Below are positions 1-10,010 of a DNA stretch of 64,000 nt, piece after piece; position 1 is the stretch's first letter, and the number at the start of each line of letters is the position of its first letter. The notes beneath the pieces were generated by a model. It did no database searches. It was not told the DNA's origin and worked only from the letters and a program-made list of their open reading frames with translations. The translations under genes were made by a program, and so were the position numbers. Source of the stretch: Citrobacter amalonaticus (GTDB taxonomy: Bacteria; Pseudomonadota; Gammaproteobacteria; Enterobacterales; Enterobacteriaceae); NCBI RefSeq assembly GCF_018252635.1, contig NZ_JAGTXM010000003.1, positions 186,001 through 250,000 of the forward strand. The letters run 5' to 3'.

Positions 1-453
1 GAGATCTGTATCAAGGGCGTGCCGGGTAAAACGATTTTCAAAGAGTACTACGGCAGACCGGACGCCACTGCCAAAGCGCTCGAGCCGACCGGCTGGCTGC
101 ATACCGGTGATTCCGGCTACCGCGACGAAGACGGTTTTTTCTATTTTGTCGATCGCCGCTGCAACATGATTAAGCGTGGTGGAGAAAACGTCTCCTGCGT
201 AGAACTGGAAAATATTATTTCAGCTCACCCCAAAATTCAGGACATCGTCGTTATCGGAATTAAAGATTCGATCCGTGACGAAGCGATAAAAGCCTTTGTG
301 GTACTCAACGAGGGTGAAACGCTCAGTGAAGAAGAGTTTTTCAGCTTCTGCGAAAAAAATATGGCGAAATTCAAAGTCCCTTCAATTATGGAGATTAGAA
401 CCGACCTGCCCCGAAATTGTTCAGGAAAAATAATCAAAAAAAATCTGAAATAA
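1..453 (+). CDS. caiC: Crotonobetaine/carnitine:CoA ligase, C-terminal part
   Basis: The open frame runs from the first base, so only the last 150 residues are present and the start lies outside the window. The protein is an acyl-adenylate-forming enzyme that activates carnitine or crotonobetaine to its CoA thioester. Seen here are the hinge and C-terminal lid features of the family: a [11 protein letters not shown] segment, the [15 protein letters not shown] segment, and the C-terminal [12 protein letters not shown], which carries the lysine expected to act in adenylation. It is followed 52 bases later by caiD on the same strand, as in the caiTABCDE operon used in anaerobic carnitine reduction. 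Identity is firm; only completeness is limited. Confidence 0.95.
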   Translation, partial: EICIKGVPGKTIFKEYYGRPDATAKALEPTGWLHTGDSGYRDEDGFFYFVDRRCNMIKRGGENVSCVELENIISAHPKIQDIVVIGIKDSIRDEAIKAFVVLNEGETLSEEEFFSFCEKNMAKFKVPSIMEIRTDLPRNCSGKIIKKNLK

Positions 454-505
454 CCCTACAGGCAGGAATAACTCCTGCCAGACATCCTATTTTTGGAGAT
501 GAACC

Positions 506-1291
506 ATGAGTGAATCTTTACATTTAACCCGCAACGGATCGATTCTGGAAATTATGCTGGATCGACCAAAAGCAAATGCGATCGATGCTAAAACCAGCTT
601 TCAAATGGGTGAGGTTTTTCTTCATTTCCGTGACGATCCTGAATTACGCGTGGCGATCGTCACCGGCGCGGGCGAAAAATTCTTTTCCGCCGGCTGGGAT
701 TTAAAAGCGGCGGCGGAAGGTGAAGCACCGGATGCGGATTTCGGCCCTGGCGGATTCGCTGGCCTGACCGAAATATTCAATCTCGACAAACCGGTGATCG
801 CCGCCGTCAATGGCTACGCCTTCGGCGGCGGCTTTGAACTGGCGCTGGCAGCAGACTTTATTGTTTGCGCCGATAACGCCAGCTTTGCGCTACCTGAAGC
901 CAAACTCGGGATCGTACCGGACAGCGGCGGCGTCCTGCGTTTACCGAAGATACTGCCTCCCGCCATCGTCAACGAAATGGTCATGACCGGCAGACGCATG
1001 AACGCCGACGAGGCGCTGCGTTGGGGGATCGTCAACCGCGTGGTCAGCCAGGCCGAACTGATGGACAGCGCGCGTGAACTGGCACAACAACTGGTGAACA
1101 GCGCACCGCTGGCGATTGCTGCGCTGAAAGAGATTTACCGCTCGACCAGTGAAATGCCCGTGGAAGAAGCTTATCGCTTCATCCGCAGCGGCGTGCTGAA
1201 GCACTATCCGTCCGTACTGCACTCCGAAGATGCGTTTGAAGGGCCTCTGGCGTTTGCTGAAAAACGCGATCCGGTCTGGAAAGGACGGTAA
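506..1291 (+). CDS. caiD: Crotonobetainyl-CoA hydratase
   Basis: A 261-residue enoyl-CoA hydratase/isomerase (crotonase) family protein, full length for CaiD. It interconverts L-carnitinyl-CoA and crotonobetainyl-CoA in the cytoplasmic carnitine pathway. The crotonase oxyanion-hole regions are visible as AGWDLKAAA near residue 65 and [17 protein letters not shown] near residue 105, followed by [14 protein letters not shown] good ribosome-binding site (TTTGGAGATGA) precedes the ATG. It lies between caiC and caiE, but a long REP array separates it from caiE, so the operon is interrupted by a repeat rather than being tight. Regulation by CaiF together with CRP and FNR is known for the E. coli operon; its promoter is outside this window. 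Confidence 0.96.
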   Translation: MSESLHLTRNGSILEIMLDRPKANAIDAKTSFQMGEVFLHFRDDPELRVAIVTGAGEKFFSAGWDLKAAAEGEAPDADFGPGGFAGLTEIFNLDKPVIAAVNGYAFGGGFELALAADFIVCADNASFALPEAKLGIVPDSGGVLRLPKILPPAIVNEMVMTGRRMNADEALRWGIVNRVVSQAELMDSARELAQQLVNSAPLAIAALKEIYRSTSEMPVEEAYRFIRSGVLKHYPSVLHSEDAFEGPLAFAEKRDPVWKGR

Positions 1292-1686
1292 TGCCTGATG
1301 GCGCTGCGCTTATCAGGCCTACGCCGCTTTCCCGTAGGCCGGATAAGGCGTTCATGCCGCCATCCGGCAAAATAGATGTTATCCCGTAGGCCGGATAAGG
1401 CGTTTACGCCGCCATCCGGAAAAACAGATGTTATCCCGTAGGCCGGATAAGGCGTTTACGTCGCCATCCGGAAAAACAGATGTTATCCCGTAGGCCGGAT
1501 AAGGCGTTTACGTCGCCATCCGGCAAAACAGATGTCATCCCGTAGGCCGGATAAGGCGTTTACGCCGCCATCCGGCAAAACAGATGTCATCCCGTAGGCC
1601 GGATAAGGCGTTTACGCCACCATCCGGAAAAACAGATGTTATCCCGTAGGCCGGATAAGGCGTTTACGCCGCCATCCGGCAAAAAA
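1292..1686. repeat. Tandem REP/BIME array, seven copies, 52-bp period
   Basis: The gap between caiD and caiE is filled by a REP-type array. The motif GTAGGCCGGATAAGGCG begins at 1334, 1386, 1438, 1490, 1542, 1594 and 1646, which is an exact 52-base spacing. Each is followed by an inverted half, CGCCGCCATCCGG, with small changes (CGTCGCC, CGCCACC, CATGCCG). A first, diverged REP (GATGGCGCTGCGCTTATCAGGCCTAC) lies at 1297-1322. The opposed halves of each unit can pair into a stem. Such BIME elements are known to affect mRNA stability, gyrase binding and transcript ends. Here the array could uncouple caiE from caiD. Confidence 0.93.
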
Positions 1687-1701
1687 CATTGAGGAATATC
1701 G

Positions 1702-2298
1702 ATGAGTTTCTACGCCTTTGAAGGCCTGATACCCGTGGTCCATCCCGAGGCGTATGTACATCCCAGCGCCGTACTGATTGGCGATGTGATCGTGGGGGCT
1801 GGTGTCTACATCGGCCCGCACGCCTCACTACGCGGTGACTATGGCCGCCTGATCCTTGAAGCCGGTTCTAACCTTCAGGATGGCTGTATCATGCATGGAT
1901 ACTGTGATACGGACACGGTGATACGCGAAAATGGACACATCGGACACGGTGCTATCCTGCACGGTTGCGTGATTGGCCGGGACGCGCTGGTCGGCATGAA
2001 CAGCGTGATCATGGACGGTGCGGTGATCGGTGATGAAAGCATTGTCGCCGCCATGAGCTTTGTAAAAGCCGGGTTTACCGGTGCCGCACGGCAGTTGCTG
2101 GTTGGCGCACCAGCCCGCGTCATTCGCGAGGTCAGCGAACAGGAACTGCACTGGAAACGTCTGAATACGCAGGAATATCAGGATCTCGCCGTACGCTCTC
2201 GGGCATCGTTGCAAGAAACACAGCCATTAACGGAAGTTGAAGAGAACCGGCCGCGCCTGAAGGGGACTACGGAGGTGAAACCGAAAGCGACTTCGTGA
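1702..2298 (+). CDS. caiE: Carnitine operon protein CaiE
   Basis: A 198-residue left-handed beta-helix (hexapeptide-repeat) protein of the gamma-carbonic-anhydrase-like group, close to the 196 residues of E. coli CaiE. Repeats of the type [18 protein letters not shown] run from about residue 25 to 140, with histidines (for example in [15 protein letters not shown]) in the positions that bind metal in this family. CaiE is reported to raise CaiB/CaiD activity, perhaps through the CoA-linked cofactor; its exact role is not settled. The ATG follows GAGGAATATCG closely downstream of the REP array. Its 3' end faces caiF. Confidence 0.94.
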   Translation: MSFYAFEGLIPVVHPEAYVHPSAVLIGDVIVGAGVYIGPHASLRGDYGRLILEAGSNLQDGCIMHGYCDTDTVIRENGHIGHGAILHGCVIGRDALVGMNSVIMDGAVIGDESIVAAMSFVKAGFTGAARQLLVGAPARVIREVSEQELHWKRLNTQEYQDLAVRSRASLQETQPLTEVEENRPRLKGTTEVKPKATS

Positions 2299-2300
2299 AT

Positions 2301-2354
2301 ATGCCGGATGGCGCTAACGCTTATCCGGCCTGGGAGTCAATTGCCATCCGGGAT
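2301..2354. repeat. REP element between caiE and caiF
   Basis: ATGCCGGATGGCGCTAACGCTTATCCGGC is a typical REP stem sequence directly after the caiE stop codon. An inverted partial copy (TTGCCATCCGGG) follows at 2340-2351. It sits between the two convergent 3' ends of caiE and caiF. Confidence 0.8.
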
Positions 2355-2367
2355 TGTTACATGGATA

Positions 2368-2757
2368 TTACCGGCGCATACTTTTTGACAGCATCATCTG
2401 CCATTTTTGCTCGCGGTTCAGTTCTGATGGCGGCACTGCCGACATCCGTGGCGATTTGCTGGCCATCTTCTCCTGCGCGCTATGCCCAAGACGGGCATAC
2501 AGTTGTGGATCAATATGTGTCACTCTGACCAGGCGCTGACACTGGCATCCACGACCTTCCAGTTGATTAGGAATGGTCTTAGTCTCGCAATTTATCTCCC
2601 CGACCTCAGCGAGAATATAAGAGACGGTATTGATCGCTTTGCAGTGATCCATATTAAAGTGCTTCGCAATCTCTTTCGCACTTACCCAGCGCTTTTCTGC
2701 CATCACCCAATCGGCGATCAACAGGTAAAGCGGCTTTTCAACATATTCTTCACACAT
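2368..2757 (-). CDS. caiF: Carnitine operon transcriptional activator CaiF
   Basis: A 129-residue protein if read from the methionine in MCEEYVEKPLYLL; an in-frame start two codons upstream would give 131. It matches the E. coli activator of the divergent cai and fix operons throughout, with an N-terminal winged-helix region (KEIAKHFNMDHCKAINTVSYIL), the cysteine-containing GRGCQCQRLV segment and the conserved tail ELNREQKWQMMLSKSMRR. In E. coli it needs CRP and FNR for expression and responds to carnitine or crotonobetaine without oxygen. It is convergent with caiE and lies downstream of carB on the same strand, separated by a terminator. Confidence 0.93.
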   Translation of the reverse strand: MCEEYVEKPLYLLIADWVMAEKRWVSAKEIAKHFNMDHCKAINTVSYILAEVGEINCETKTIPNQLEGRGCQCQRLVRVTHIDPQLYARLGHSAQEKMASKSPRMSAVPPSELNREQKWQMMLSKSMRR

Positions 2758-2950
2758 AAGCACACCATTTCACAAATTAAAAATCTTGTTATGCCCTGTC
2801 CGTAATAATACAAAACAAGACCCTATTTAAATTGTGGGATTTAATCATAGTAAGCAACTTAGCAGCGCATTAGTGTGAGCCAAATCTTGCTTGTTACATT
2901 GAAATTTGTCCTGATGCGCAATATATCCCAGAGGAATGAACTGAGTGCAT

Positions 2951-2982
2951 AAAAAAACGGCTCCGTTTCCGGAACCGTTTTT
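2951..2982 (-). terminator. Rho-independent terminator of carAB
   Basis: Read on the minus strand, a stem of AACGGTTCCGG pairing with CGGAGCCGTT is followed by a run of seven T. It lies 27 bases after the carB stop codon. Confidence 0.9.
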
Positions 2983-3008
2983 AAAACCGCGGCCAATGAT
3001 GCCGTCGT

Positions 3009-6000
3009 TTATTTTTTAATTTGCGCGTGCATTTCCTGAACGGAGGTCACTTTCTCCGTCGCGTCGGCATTCAGCGCCATTGCGGTGGCAAAGCCTCCGT
3101 TCAGCGTGGTGTCGTAGTGGACTTTGTACTGCAGCGCGCTACGGCGAATCACCCTGGAGTCTTCGATTGCGCGACGTCCTGCGGTGGTGTTGATGATGTA
3201 GGTATACTCGCCATTTTTGATACGGTCCTGAATATGCGGACGACCTTCATGCACCTTGTTCACCAGACGCGGGTTGATACCGGCTTCGCCCAGCACAATC
3301 GCCGTACCGTGGGTGGCATCCAGTTCAAAGCCCTGCTTCAGCAGTTTCGCCGCCAGATCCACCACGCGCTCTTTATCACCTTCACGTACAGAGAGCAGCG
3401 CACGGCCCTGTTTCTTCATGGTGGAGTTGCTGCCCAGTTGCGCTTTGGCGAACGCTTCCGCAAAGGTACGTCCCACGCCCATCACTTCCCCGGTGGAACG
3501 CATTTCTGGCCCTAACAACGGGTCGACGCCCGGGAACTTGTTGAACGGTAGAACCACCTCTTTCACCGAGTAGTACGGCGGGATGATTTCTTTGGTCACG
3601 CCCTGCTCGGCCAGCGATTTACCGGCCATCACACGCGCCGCCACTTTCGCCAGCGGTACGCCGGTCGCTTTGGAGACGAACGGGACAGTACGCGCCGCAC
3701 GTGGGTTGACTTCAATCAGGTAGACTTCGTTATCTTTCACTGCAAACTGGACGTTCATCAGACCGCGAACCTGCAGTTCGAAAGCCAGTTTCTGCACCTG
3801 CTGGCGCATCACATCCTGAATTTCCTGGCTCAGGGTGTAGGCTGGCAGAGAACAGGCTGAGTCACCCGAGTGGACACCCGCCTGTTCGATGTGCTCCATG
3901 ATGCCGCCAATCAGCACTATTTCACCGTCGCAAATGGCATCCACATCCACTTCTACCGCGTCATCCAGGAAGCGGTCGAGCAGAACCGGCGCGTCGTTGG
4001 AAACGCTGACTGCGGTCTGGAAGTAGCGGCGCAGGTCAGCTTCATCATAGACAATTTCCATCGCCCGACCGCCCAGCACATAAGACGGACGCACCACCAG
4101 CGGGTATCCAATCTCTTTCGCTTTTTCAACGGCCTGTTCAATGGCGGTCACCGTGGCGTTAGCCGGTTGTTTCAGCTTCAGGCGGTCAACCGCATGCTGG
4201 AAACGCTCGCGATCTTCTGCGCGGTCAATCGCATCCGGGCTGGTACCGATAACCGGTACACCTGCCGCTTCCAGCGCACGCGCCAGTTTCAGCGGGGTCT
4301 GACCGCCGTACTGCACGATCACACCTTTCGGCTTCTCGATACGCACGATCTCCAGCACGTCTTCCAGCGTCACCGGCTCAAAGTAGAGGCGATCAGAAGT
4401 GTCATAGTCGGTGGAGACCGTTTCCGGGTTACAGTTGACCATGATGGTCTCATAACCGTCTTCACGTAGCGCCAGAGAGGCGTGTACGCAGCAGTAGTCG
4501 AATTCGATCCCCTGGCCGATACGGTTTGGACCACCGCCAAGCACCATGATTTTATCGCGGTCAATGGACGGGTTCGCTTCGCACTCATCTTCATACGTGG
4601 AGTACATGTAGGCAGTATCGGTGGCGAATTCTGCCGCACAGGTGTCCACACGCTTGTAGACCGGGTGCAGGTCGTATTGGTCGCGCAGTTTGCGGACTTC
4701 CGCTTCACGCACGCCAGCCAGTTTAGCCAGACGCGCATCGGCAAAGCCTTTGCGTTTCAACTGGCGCAGGAAGTCAGGGGTCAGGCCGTTAATACCCAGT
4801 TCTGCCACTTTCTCTTCCAGACGCACCAGCTCTTCAATTTGTACCAGGAACCAACGGTCAATGTTGGTCAGGTTAAACACGCCGTCGACGGACAGGCCCG
4901 CACGGAACGCGTCAGCGATATACCAGATACGCTCAGCGCCAGCATCTTTCAGCTCGCGGCGGATTTTAGTCAGCGCTTCCGGATCGTCGAGGCTCACTTT
5001 CGGGTCGAAACCAGTGGCCCCCACTTCCAGGCCGCGCAGCGCTTTCTGCAAGGATTCCTGCTGGGTGCGACCAATCGCCATCACTTCGCCGACCGATTTC
5101 ATCTGAGTAGTCAGACGGTCGTTGGCACCCACGAATTTTTCGAAGTTGAAGCGAGGAATTTTAGTGACCACATAGTCGATGGACGGTTCGAAAGACGCTG
5201 GCGTACGACCGCCAGTGATGTCATTCATCAGTTCATCGAGGGTGTAACCCACCGCCAGTTTCGCCGCCACTTTCGCAATCGGGAAGCCGGTGGCTTTCGA
5301 CGCCAGCGCCGAGGAGCGGGATACGCGCGGGTTCATTTCGATCACAATCAGGCGACCGTTTTTCGGGTTGACCGCGAACTGAACGTTAGAGCCGCCGGTT
5401 TCTACGCCGATTTCACGCAGTACCGCCATCGAGGCGTTACGCATGATTTGATATTCTTTGTCGGTCAGCGTCTGGGCCGGTGCAACGGTGATGGAGTCAC
5501 CGGTGTGGATACCCATGGCGTCGAAGTTTTCAATGGAGCAGACGATGATGCAGTTGTCGTTTTTATCACGCACCACTTCCATCTCGTACTCTTTCCAGCC
5601 AATCAGTGATTCATCAATCAGCAGCTCGTTGGTGGGGGAGAGATCCAGACCGCGGGTACAAATCTCTTCAAACTCTTCGCGGTTGTAAGCGATACCGCCA
5701 CCGGTGCCGCCCATGGTAAAGGAAGGACGGATAATGCACGGATAACCGACGTCTGCCGCTACCGCCAGCGCCTCTTCCATCGTATGGGCAATACCCGAAC
5801 GCGCGGTGTCGAGACCAATTTTCTTCATCGCAATGTCAAAGCGACGACGGTCTTCAGCTTTATCAATTGCGTCGGCGGTCGCACCAATCATGGTGACGCC
5901 GAATTCTTCCAGCACGCCCTGACGTTCAAGCTCCAGCGCGCAGTTCAACGCCGTCTGACCGCCCATGGTCGGCAACACTGCGTCCGGACGTTCTTTTTCA

Positions 6001-6233
6001 ATGATCTTGCGCACCACTTCCCAGTGAATCGGCTCAATGTAGGTCGCATCGGCCATCTCCGGGTCGGTCATGATGGTTGCCGGGTTGGAGTTCACGAGAA
6101 TTACGCGGTACCCCTCTTCACGCAGCGCTTTACACGCCTGCGCGCCGGAGTAGTCAAACTCACACGCCTGACCGATAACAATCGGACCCGCGCCCAGAAT
6201 CAGGATACTTTTTATGTCTGTACGTTTTGGCAT
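3009..6233 (-). CDS. carB: Carbamoyl phosphate synthase, large subunit
   Basis: A 1,074-residue protein, one more than the E. coli protein. It makes carbamoyl phosphate from bicarbonate, ammonia delivered by CarA and two ATP, feeding arginine and pyrimidine synthesis. Two homologous ATP-grasp halves are seen: the first begins [21 protein letters not shown], the second near residue 555 begins [21 protein letters not shown]. Each half has the glycine-rich loop ([12 protein letters not shown] and [12 protein letters not shown]). The allosteric domain (UMP, IMP, ornithine) is the last 140 residues. carB follows carA with an 18-base gap, so the two are one operon. Confidence 0.98.
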   Translation of the reverse strand: MPKRTDIKSILILGAGPIVIGQACEFDYSGAQACKALREEGYRVILVNSNPATIMTDPEMADATYIEPIHWEVVRKIIEKERPDAVLPTMGGQTALNCALELERQGVLEEFGVTMIGATADAIDKAEDRRRFDIAMKKIGLDTARSGIAHTMEEALAVAADVGYPCIIRPSFTMGGTGGGIAYNREEFEEICTRGLDLSPTNELLIDESLIGWKEYEMEVVRDKNDNCIIVCSIENFDAMGIHTGDSITVAPAQTLTDKEYQIMRNASMAVLREIGVETGGSNVQFAVNPKNGRLIVIEMNPRVSRSSALASKATGFPIAKVAAKLAVGYTLDELMNDITGGRTPASFEPSIDYVVTKIPRFNFEKFVGANDRLTTQMKSVGEVMAIGRTQQESLQKALRGLEVGATGFDPKVSLDDPEALTKIRRELKDAGAERIWYIADAFRAGLSVDGVFNLTNIDRWFLVQIEELVRLEEKVAELGINGLTPDFLRQLKRKGFADARLAKLAGVREAEVRKLRDQYDLHPVYKRVDTCAAEFATDTAYMYSTYEDECEANPSIDRDKIMVLGGGPNRIGQGIEFDYCCVHASLALREDGYETIMVNCNPETVSTDYDTSDRLYFEPVTLEDVLEIVRIEKPKGVIVQYGGQTPLKLARALEAAGVPVIGTSPDAIDRAEDRERFQHAVDRLKLKQPANATVTAIEQAVEKAKEIGYPLVVRPSYVLGGRAMEIVYDEADLRRYFQTAVSVSNDAPVLLDRFLDDAVEVDVDAICDGEIVLIGGIMEHIEQAGVHSGDSACSLPAYTLSQEIQDVMRQQVQKLAFELQVRGLMNVQFAVKDNEVYLIEVNPRAARTVPFVSKATGVPLAKVAARVMAGKSLAEQGVTKEIIPPYYSVKEVVLPFNKFPGVDPLLGPEMRSTGEVMGVGRTFAEAFAKAQLGSNSTMKKQGRALLSVREGDKERVVDLAAKLLKQGFELDATHGTAIVLGEAGINPRLVNKVHEGRPHIQDRIKNGEYTYIINTTAGRRAIEDSRVIRRSALQYKVHYDTTLNGGFATAMALNADATEKVTSVQEMHAQIKK

Positions 6234-6251
6234 GGCTCTCTTAACTCCTGA

Positions 6252-7400
6252 TTATTTCGCGGACTGACGGTAGTGCTCAATTAACTCGATAAAGTGGTCG
6301 AACAACGGTGCGGCATCGTGAGGACCCGGGCTCGCTTCCGGGTGCCCCTGGAAGCTGAATGCGGGTTTGTCGGTGCGATGAATCCCTTGCAGGGTGCCAT
6401 CAAACAGCGACTTGTGGGTCACACGCAGATTGGCAGGCATTGACGCCTCATCCACCGCAAAGCCGTGGTTCTGGGCCGTAATCATCACGGTATTGTTATC
6501 AATATCTTTGACCGGATGGTTACCACCGTGGTGACCGAACTTCATCTTCACGGTTTTCGCCCCGCTCGCCAGCGCCAGCAGTTGATGGCCTAAGCAGATG
6601 CCGAACACCGGAATATCGGTCTCGAGGAATGTCTGAATGGCGGCGATAGCGTAATCGCATGGTGCCGGGTCACCTGGACCGTTTGACAGGAAAATCCCGT
6701 CCGGATTCATCTTCAGCACGTCTTCTGCCGATGTTTTTGCCGGGACAACCGTCAGGCGACAGCCTCTGTCGACCAGCATACGCAGGATGTTGCGCTTGGC
6801 ACCAAAGTCGTAAGCGACAACGTGGAACGGCAGGTCGTCTTCTTTCTTTGCTTCCGGCAGGTCACCCGCCAGCGTCCAACTCCCCTGGGTCCAGCTATAC
6901 GATTCCGTGGTGGTCACTTCTTTCGCCAGATCCATCCCATTCAGACCCGGGAAGGCCTTCGCTTTTTCCAGCGCAAGCTGAGCATCCGGGTTATCGCCCG
7001 CGATGATGCAACCGTTCTGCGCCCCTTTCTCGCGAAGCAGACGCGTCAGCTTACGGGTATCGATATCGGCAATCGCCACAATGTTATGGCGCTTCAGGTA
7101 AGAAGAGAGGTCTTCGGTATTACGGAAGTTGCTGGCAATCAGCGGCAGGTCACGAATGACAAGGCCTTGCGCATGGACCTGGGAGGATTCTTCATCGGCG
7201 GCATTGGTGCCGACATTGCCGATATGGGGATAAGTAAGAGTAACGATTTGGCGGGAATAGGAAGGATCAGTGAGGATTTCTTGATAACCGGTCATTGAAG
7301 TATTGAAAACGACTTCCCCAACCGCCGAACCTGTTGCCCCTATGGCCCGACCGTGAAACTGGGTTCCGTCTTCCAGAACCAATAGCGCTGACTTAATCAA
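6252..7400 (-). CDS. carA: Carbamoyl phosphate synthase, small (glutaminase) subunit
   Basis: A 382-residue class I glutamine amidotransferase that releases ammonia from glutamine and tunnels it to CarB. The nucleophile elbow is [17 protein letters not shown] and the distal catalytic pair is in [12 protein letters not shown] set the start at a TTG codon (7400-7398) giving [12 protein letters not shown], because this reproduces the E. coli length, uses the same rare start and has CTGGAGGG as ribosome-binding site. An in-frame ATG 27 bases upstream would add nine residues before that Shine-Dalgarno and is less likely. Confidence 0.96.
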   Translation of the reverse strand: MIKSALLVLEDGTQFHGRAIGATGSAVGEVVFNTSMTGYQEILTDPSYSRQIVTLTYPHIGNVGTNAADEESSQVHAQGLVIRDLPLIASNFRNTEDLSSYLKRHNIVAIADIDTRKLTRLLREKGAQNGCIIAGDNPDAQLALEKAKAFPGLNGMDLAKEVTTTESYSWTQGSWTLAGDLPEAKKEDDLPFHVVAYDFGAKRNILRMLVDRGCRLTVVPAKTSAEDVLKMNPDGIFLSNGPGDPAPCDYAIAAIQTFLETDIPVFGICLGHQLLALASGAKTVKMKFGHHGGNHPVKDIDNNTVMITAQNHGFAVDEASMPANLRVTHKSLFDGTLQGIHRTDKPAFSFQGHPEASPGPHDAAPLFDHFIELIEHYRQSAK

Positions 7401-7500
7401 AACACCCTCCAGAGAATATTCACTCACTTTATTTGCATATTAATGCATTCGCATAGCATGAATCAATGCAAATTTGCTTACCCGTGGATTTCTGGCAAAC
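7401..7500 (-). promoter_or_regulatory. carAB control region with probable arginine-repressor boxes
   Basis: The sequence upstream of carA is AT-rich and carries two adjacent ARG-box-like partial palindromes: TTTGCATATTAATGCATT at about 7432-7449, and AGCATGAATCAATGCAAAT at about 7456-7474. They lie where the E. coli P2 promoter is repressed by ArgR. The rest of the gap up to the dapB terminator (about 270 bases) should hold the pyrimidine-controlled P1 promoter, but I cannot place its -10 or -35 boxes with confidence. Confidence 0.5.
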
Positions 7501-7774
7501 GGCGGCATTCTGGAGATAAGGCAGGCAAAAGTCAACTTAAAGGCGGTATTTTTTATATTCTTTTGCGACTCAGAAGGAATTCACACGATTTAACCGGCAA
7601 AAAGATCACCTAACCCTGGCAGGAAAACGCTTGCGCGAGCAATTATGCGGAATAAACAGCCTCACCTTTCAAAAAAGTAGACCGTTTGGTAAAAATTTAC
7701 ATTCAGGCAACGTAAAACAGAGAGAAAAGAAGACTTTTTACAGAACTTACGATAAAAACCGAACATAACATAAA

Positions 7775-7806
7775 AAATAAAAGGGCAATAAAAATATTGC
7801 CCTTTG
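7775..7806 (-). terminator. Terminator after dapB
   Basis: On the minus strand AAAGGGCAATATTTTTATTGCCCTTT forms a stem of ten pairs and is followed by TATTTTTTAT. It ends the dapB transcript about 50 bases after the stop codon, before the carAB promoters. Confidence 0.85.
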
Positions 7807-7857
7807 TAATCAATAAATTGAGATTACAATAACCACATCACGAAAGGTAATAATTGA

Positions 7858-8694
<837 letters not shown>

Positions 8695-8812
8695 TTAAAA
8701 TGATGTAAATCGTTTTCAGATTAACCAGCCAGTGACAATGCTGTCATCTGAAAACGTCGATAATTAGAATTTAATGATAAACAGGGAGAGATATCAGTAA
8801 AAGGCATGATCC

Positions 8813-9820
8813 TCAGCAAAAACCGCATGACTCTCTGACCACCAGCGCCGGGGGCAATATAATGCGTTTCGGCGGCTCATCGTTTCCCTGAATACGGCTG
8901 TAAAGTAACTCCCCCGCCTTACGACCAATCTCTTTAGCCGCCACCGATACGGTAGTGAGCGCAGGCTGAACCAACGCCGCTTCGGTAATATCATCGAACC
9001 CGACTAATGCAAAGTCACGCCCGGGTTCTCGCCCCATTTTACGTAGCGCCTGCATCACCCCCAACGCGACAATATCCTGATAACACACGGTGGCGGTAAT
9101 TTGCGGGTTATCCAGCAGCAACGCTTCCGCGACTTTCGCGCCATCAATCTGGCTCGCCTGCGCGGCCACGATCCAGTCCGGGTTCGGTGAAATGCCATGT
9201 TCCAGCAACGTGCTGGTGAAACCGCCGATACGCTGGGCCCGGCTTCCCGAATTCGGACTGCCGCCGATGAAGGCGATATTTTTATGCCCCATGTTGACTA
9301 AATGCGTCGTGGCCATTTGTGTCCCGAGAAAGTTATCGGTACCCACAAAATCAAAATCCGGATCGCTGGGCGGGCGAACCACCAGGATGGCGGGAATATT
9401 GCGCCGCTTGAGCGCCTCAAAGAACGATGCCGGCGTTTCCCGCGCGGCGCACAACACCATTCCACAGGCGTTATTGCGCATCAGCGAGTCGACAAACTTT
9501 TGCTGGCGCTCACCTGACTCTTCGCTGTTTGCCAGAAACAGCAGCAGGTCATGTCGTTCCATCTCATGGCTCAGGCCCGCTGTCATCTCACCGTAAAAAG
9601 GGTTGGTAATATCATGCAACAAGAGCCCAACCTGGTTGCTGCTGCGGTTACGCAAATTCGCCGCCGTCTGGTTGTAGACATAGCCGGATTCATCCAGCGC
9701 TTTGAGTACGCGTTCTCGCGTTGCCTGTGAAATTCGCCCCCGGTTGCGAAGGACCATTGATACTGTTGCTGTCGAAACGCCTGCACGTTGCGCCACCTGC
9801 GCCAACGTTATTGTCGCCAT
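8813..9820 (-). CDS. LacI-family repressor (MalI-like) of the adjacent sugar genes
   Basis: A 335-residue LacI/GalR regulator. The N-terminal helix-turn-helix and hinge are visible (ITLAQVAQRAGVSTATVSMVLRNRGRIS, then VLKALDESGYVYNQTAANLR), followed by a periplasmic-binding-protein-like effector domain (VGLLLHDITNPFYGEM; LVGFDDITEAALVQPALTTV). The start is the ATG preceded by GGGAGGAGTGG; a start seven codons upstream is possible but has no better ribosome-binding site. Overall it resembles MalI most among regulators I know, though the effector is unknown. It is divergent from the PTS operon. A palindrome 24 bases upstream of its start suggests autoregulation. Confidence 0.9.
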   Translation of the reverse strand: MATITLAQVAQRAGVSTATVSMVLRNRGRISQATRERVLKALDESGYVYNQTAANLRNRSSNQVGLLLHDITNPFYGEMTAGLSHEMERHDLLLFLANSEESGERQQKFVDSLMRNNACGMVLCAARETPASFFEALKRRNIPAILVVRPPSDPDFDFVGTDNFLGTQMATTHLVNMGHKNIAFIGGSPNSGSRAQRIGGFTSTLLEHGISPNPDWIVAAQASQIDGAKVAEALLLDNPQITATVCYQDIVALGVMQALRKMGREPGRDFALVGFDDITEAALVQPALTTVSVAAKEIGRKAGELLYSRIQGNDEPPKRIILPPALVVRESCGFC

Positions 9821-9843
9821 CCACTCCTCCCGATGTTGCACAC

Positions 9844-9863
9844 AAGGTTAATCGAATAACCTT
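9844..9863. promoter_or_regulatory. Predicted LacI-family operator O1
   Basis: AAGGTTAATCGAATAACCTT is a near-perfect palindrome with one mismatch pair and a central CG, the usual form of a LacI-family operator. It lies 24 bases upstream of the repressor gene start and shares the core of three other sites at 9936, 9966 and 15735. Confidence 0.75.
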
Positions 9864-9880
9864 ACCAGTGCGTTTTTACC

Positions 9881-9896
9881 TGTGACTGGCATCACA
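9881..9896. promoter_or_regulatory. Predicted CRP site of the PTS/regulator promoter region
   Basis: TGTGACTGGCATCACA is a perfect TGTGA-N6-TCACA match to the cAMP-CRP consensus. It is centred in the divergent promoter region between the repressor gene and the PTS operon, between operator O1 and operators O2 and O3, and predicts glucose control of the island. Confidence 0.75.
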
Positions 9897-9935
9897 CCAG
9901 CGTGCATTCTGACCAATGACTTTCTGTTTATGGCG

Positions 9936-9952
9936 GGTTAATCGCGTTAACC
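9936..9952. promoter_or_regulatory. Predicted LacI-family operator O2
   Basis: GGTTAATCGCGTTAACC has perfect GGTTAA/TTAACC arms. The spacer is five bases, one more than in the other sites, so binding may be weaker. It is followed four bases later by TATAAA, a possible -10 box of the PTS operon. Confidence 0.65.
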
Positions 9953-9965
9953 ACTCTATAAAAAC

Positions 9966-9985
9966 AAGGTTAATCGATTAATCTT
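9966..9985. promoter_or_regulatory. Predicted LacI-family operator O3
   Basis: AAGGTTAATCGATTAATCTT is a 20-base palindrome with one mismatch pair, just downstream of the likely -10 box and 26 bases before the first gene of the PTS operon. This is where repressor binding would block transcription. Confidence 0.75.
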
Positions 9986-10010
9986 TATAAAGCCAACACG
10001 GAGAGAAAAA

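Noticed and set aside
1292-1686. Possible CRISPR array (regular 52-base repeats)
   Set aside because: The regular part is the whole unit, with no unique spacers, and it carries the REP stem sequence. No cas gene is nearby.
2482-2805. Plus-strand frame of 107 codons over caiF
   Set aside because: It lies opposite the clearly conserved CaiF frame.
4482-5609. Open frame of 375 codons on the plus strand opposite carB
   Set aside because: Antisense shadow of a conserved gene; composition is rich in Arg, His and Phe and shows no family features.
9583-9786. Small minus-strand frame inside the LacI-family gene
   Set aside because: Shifted frame within a conserved helix-turn-helix coding region; no independent evidence.
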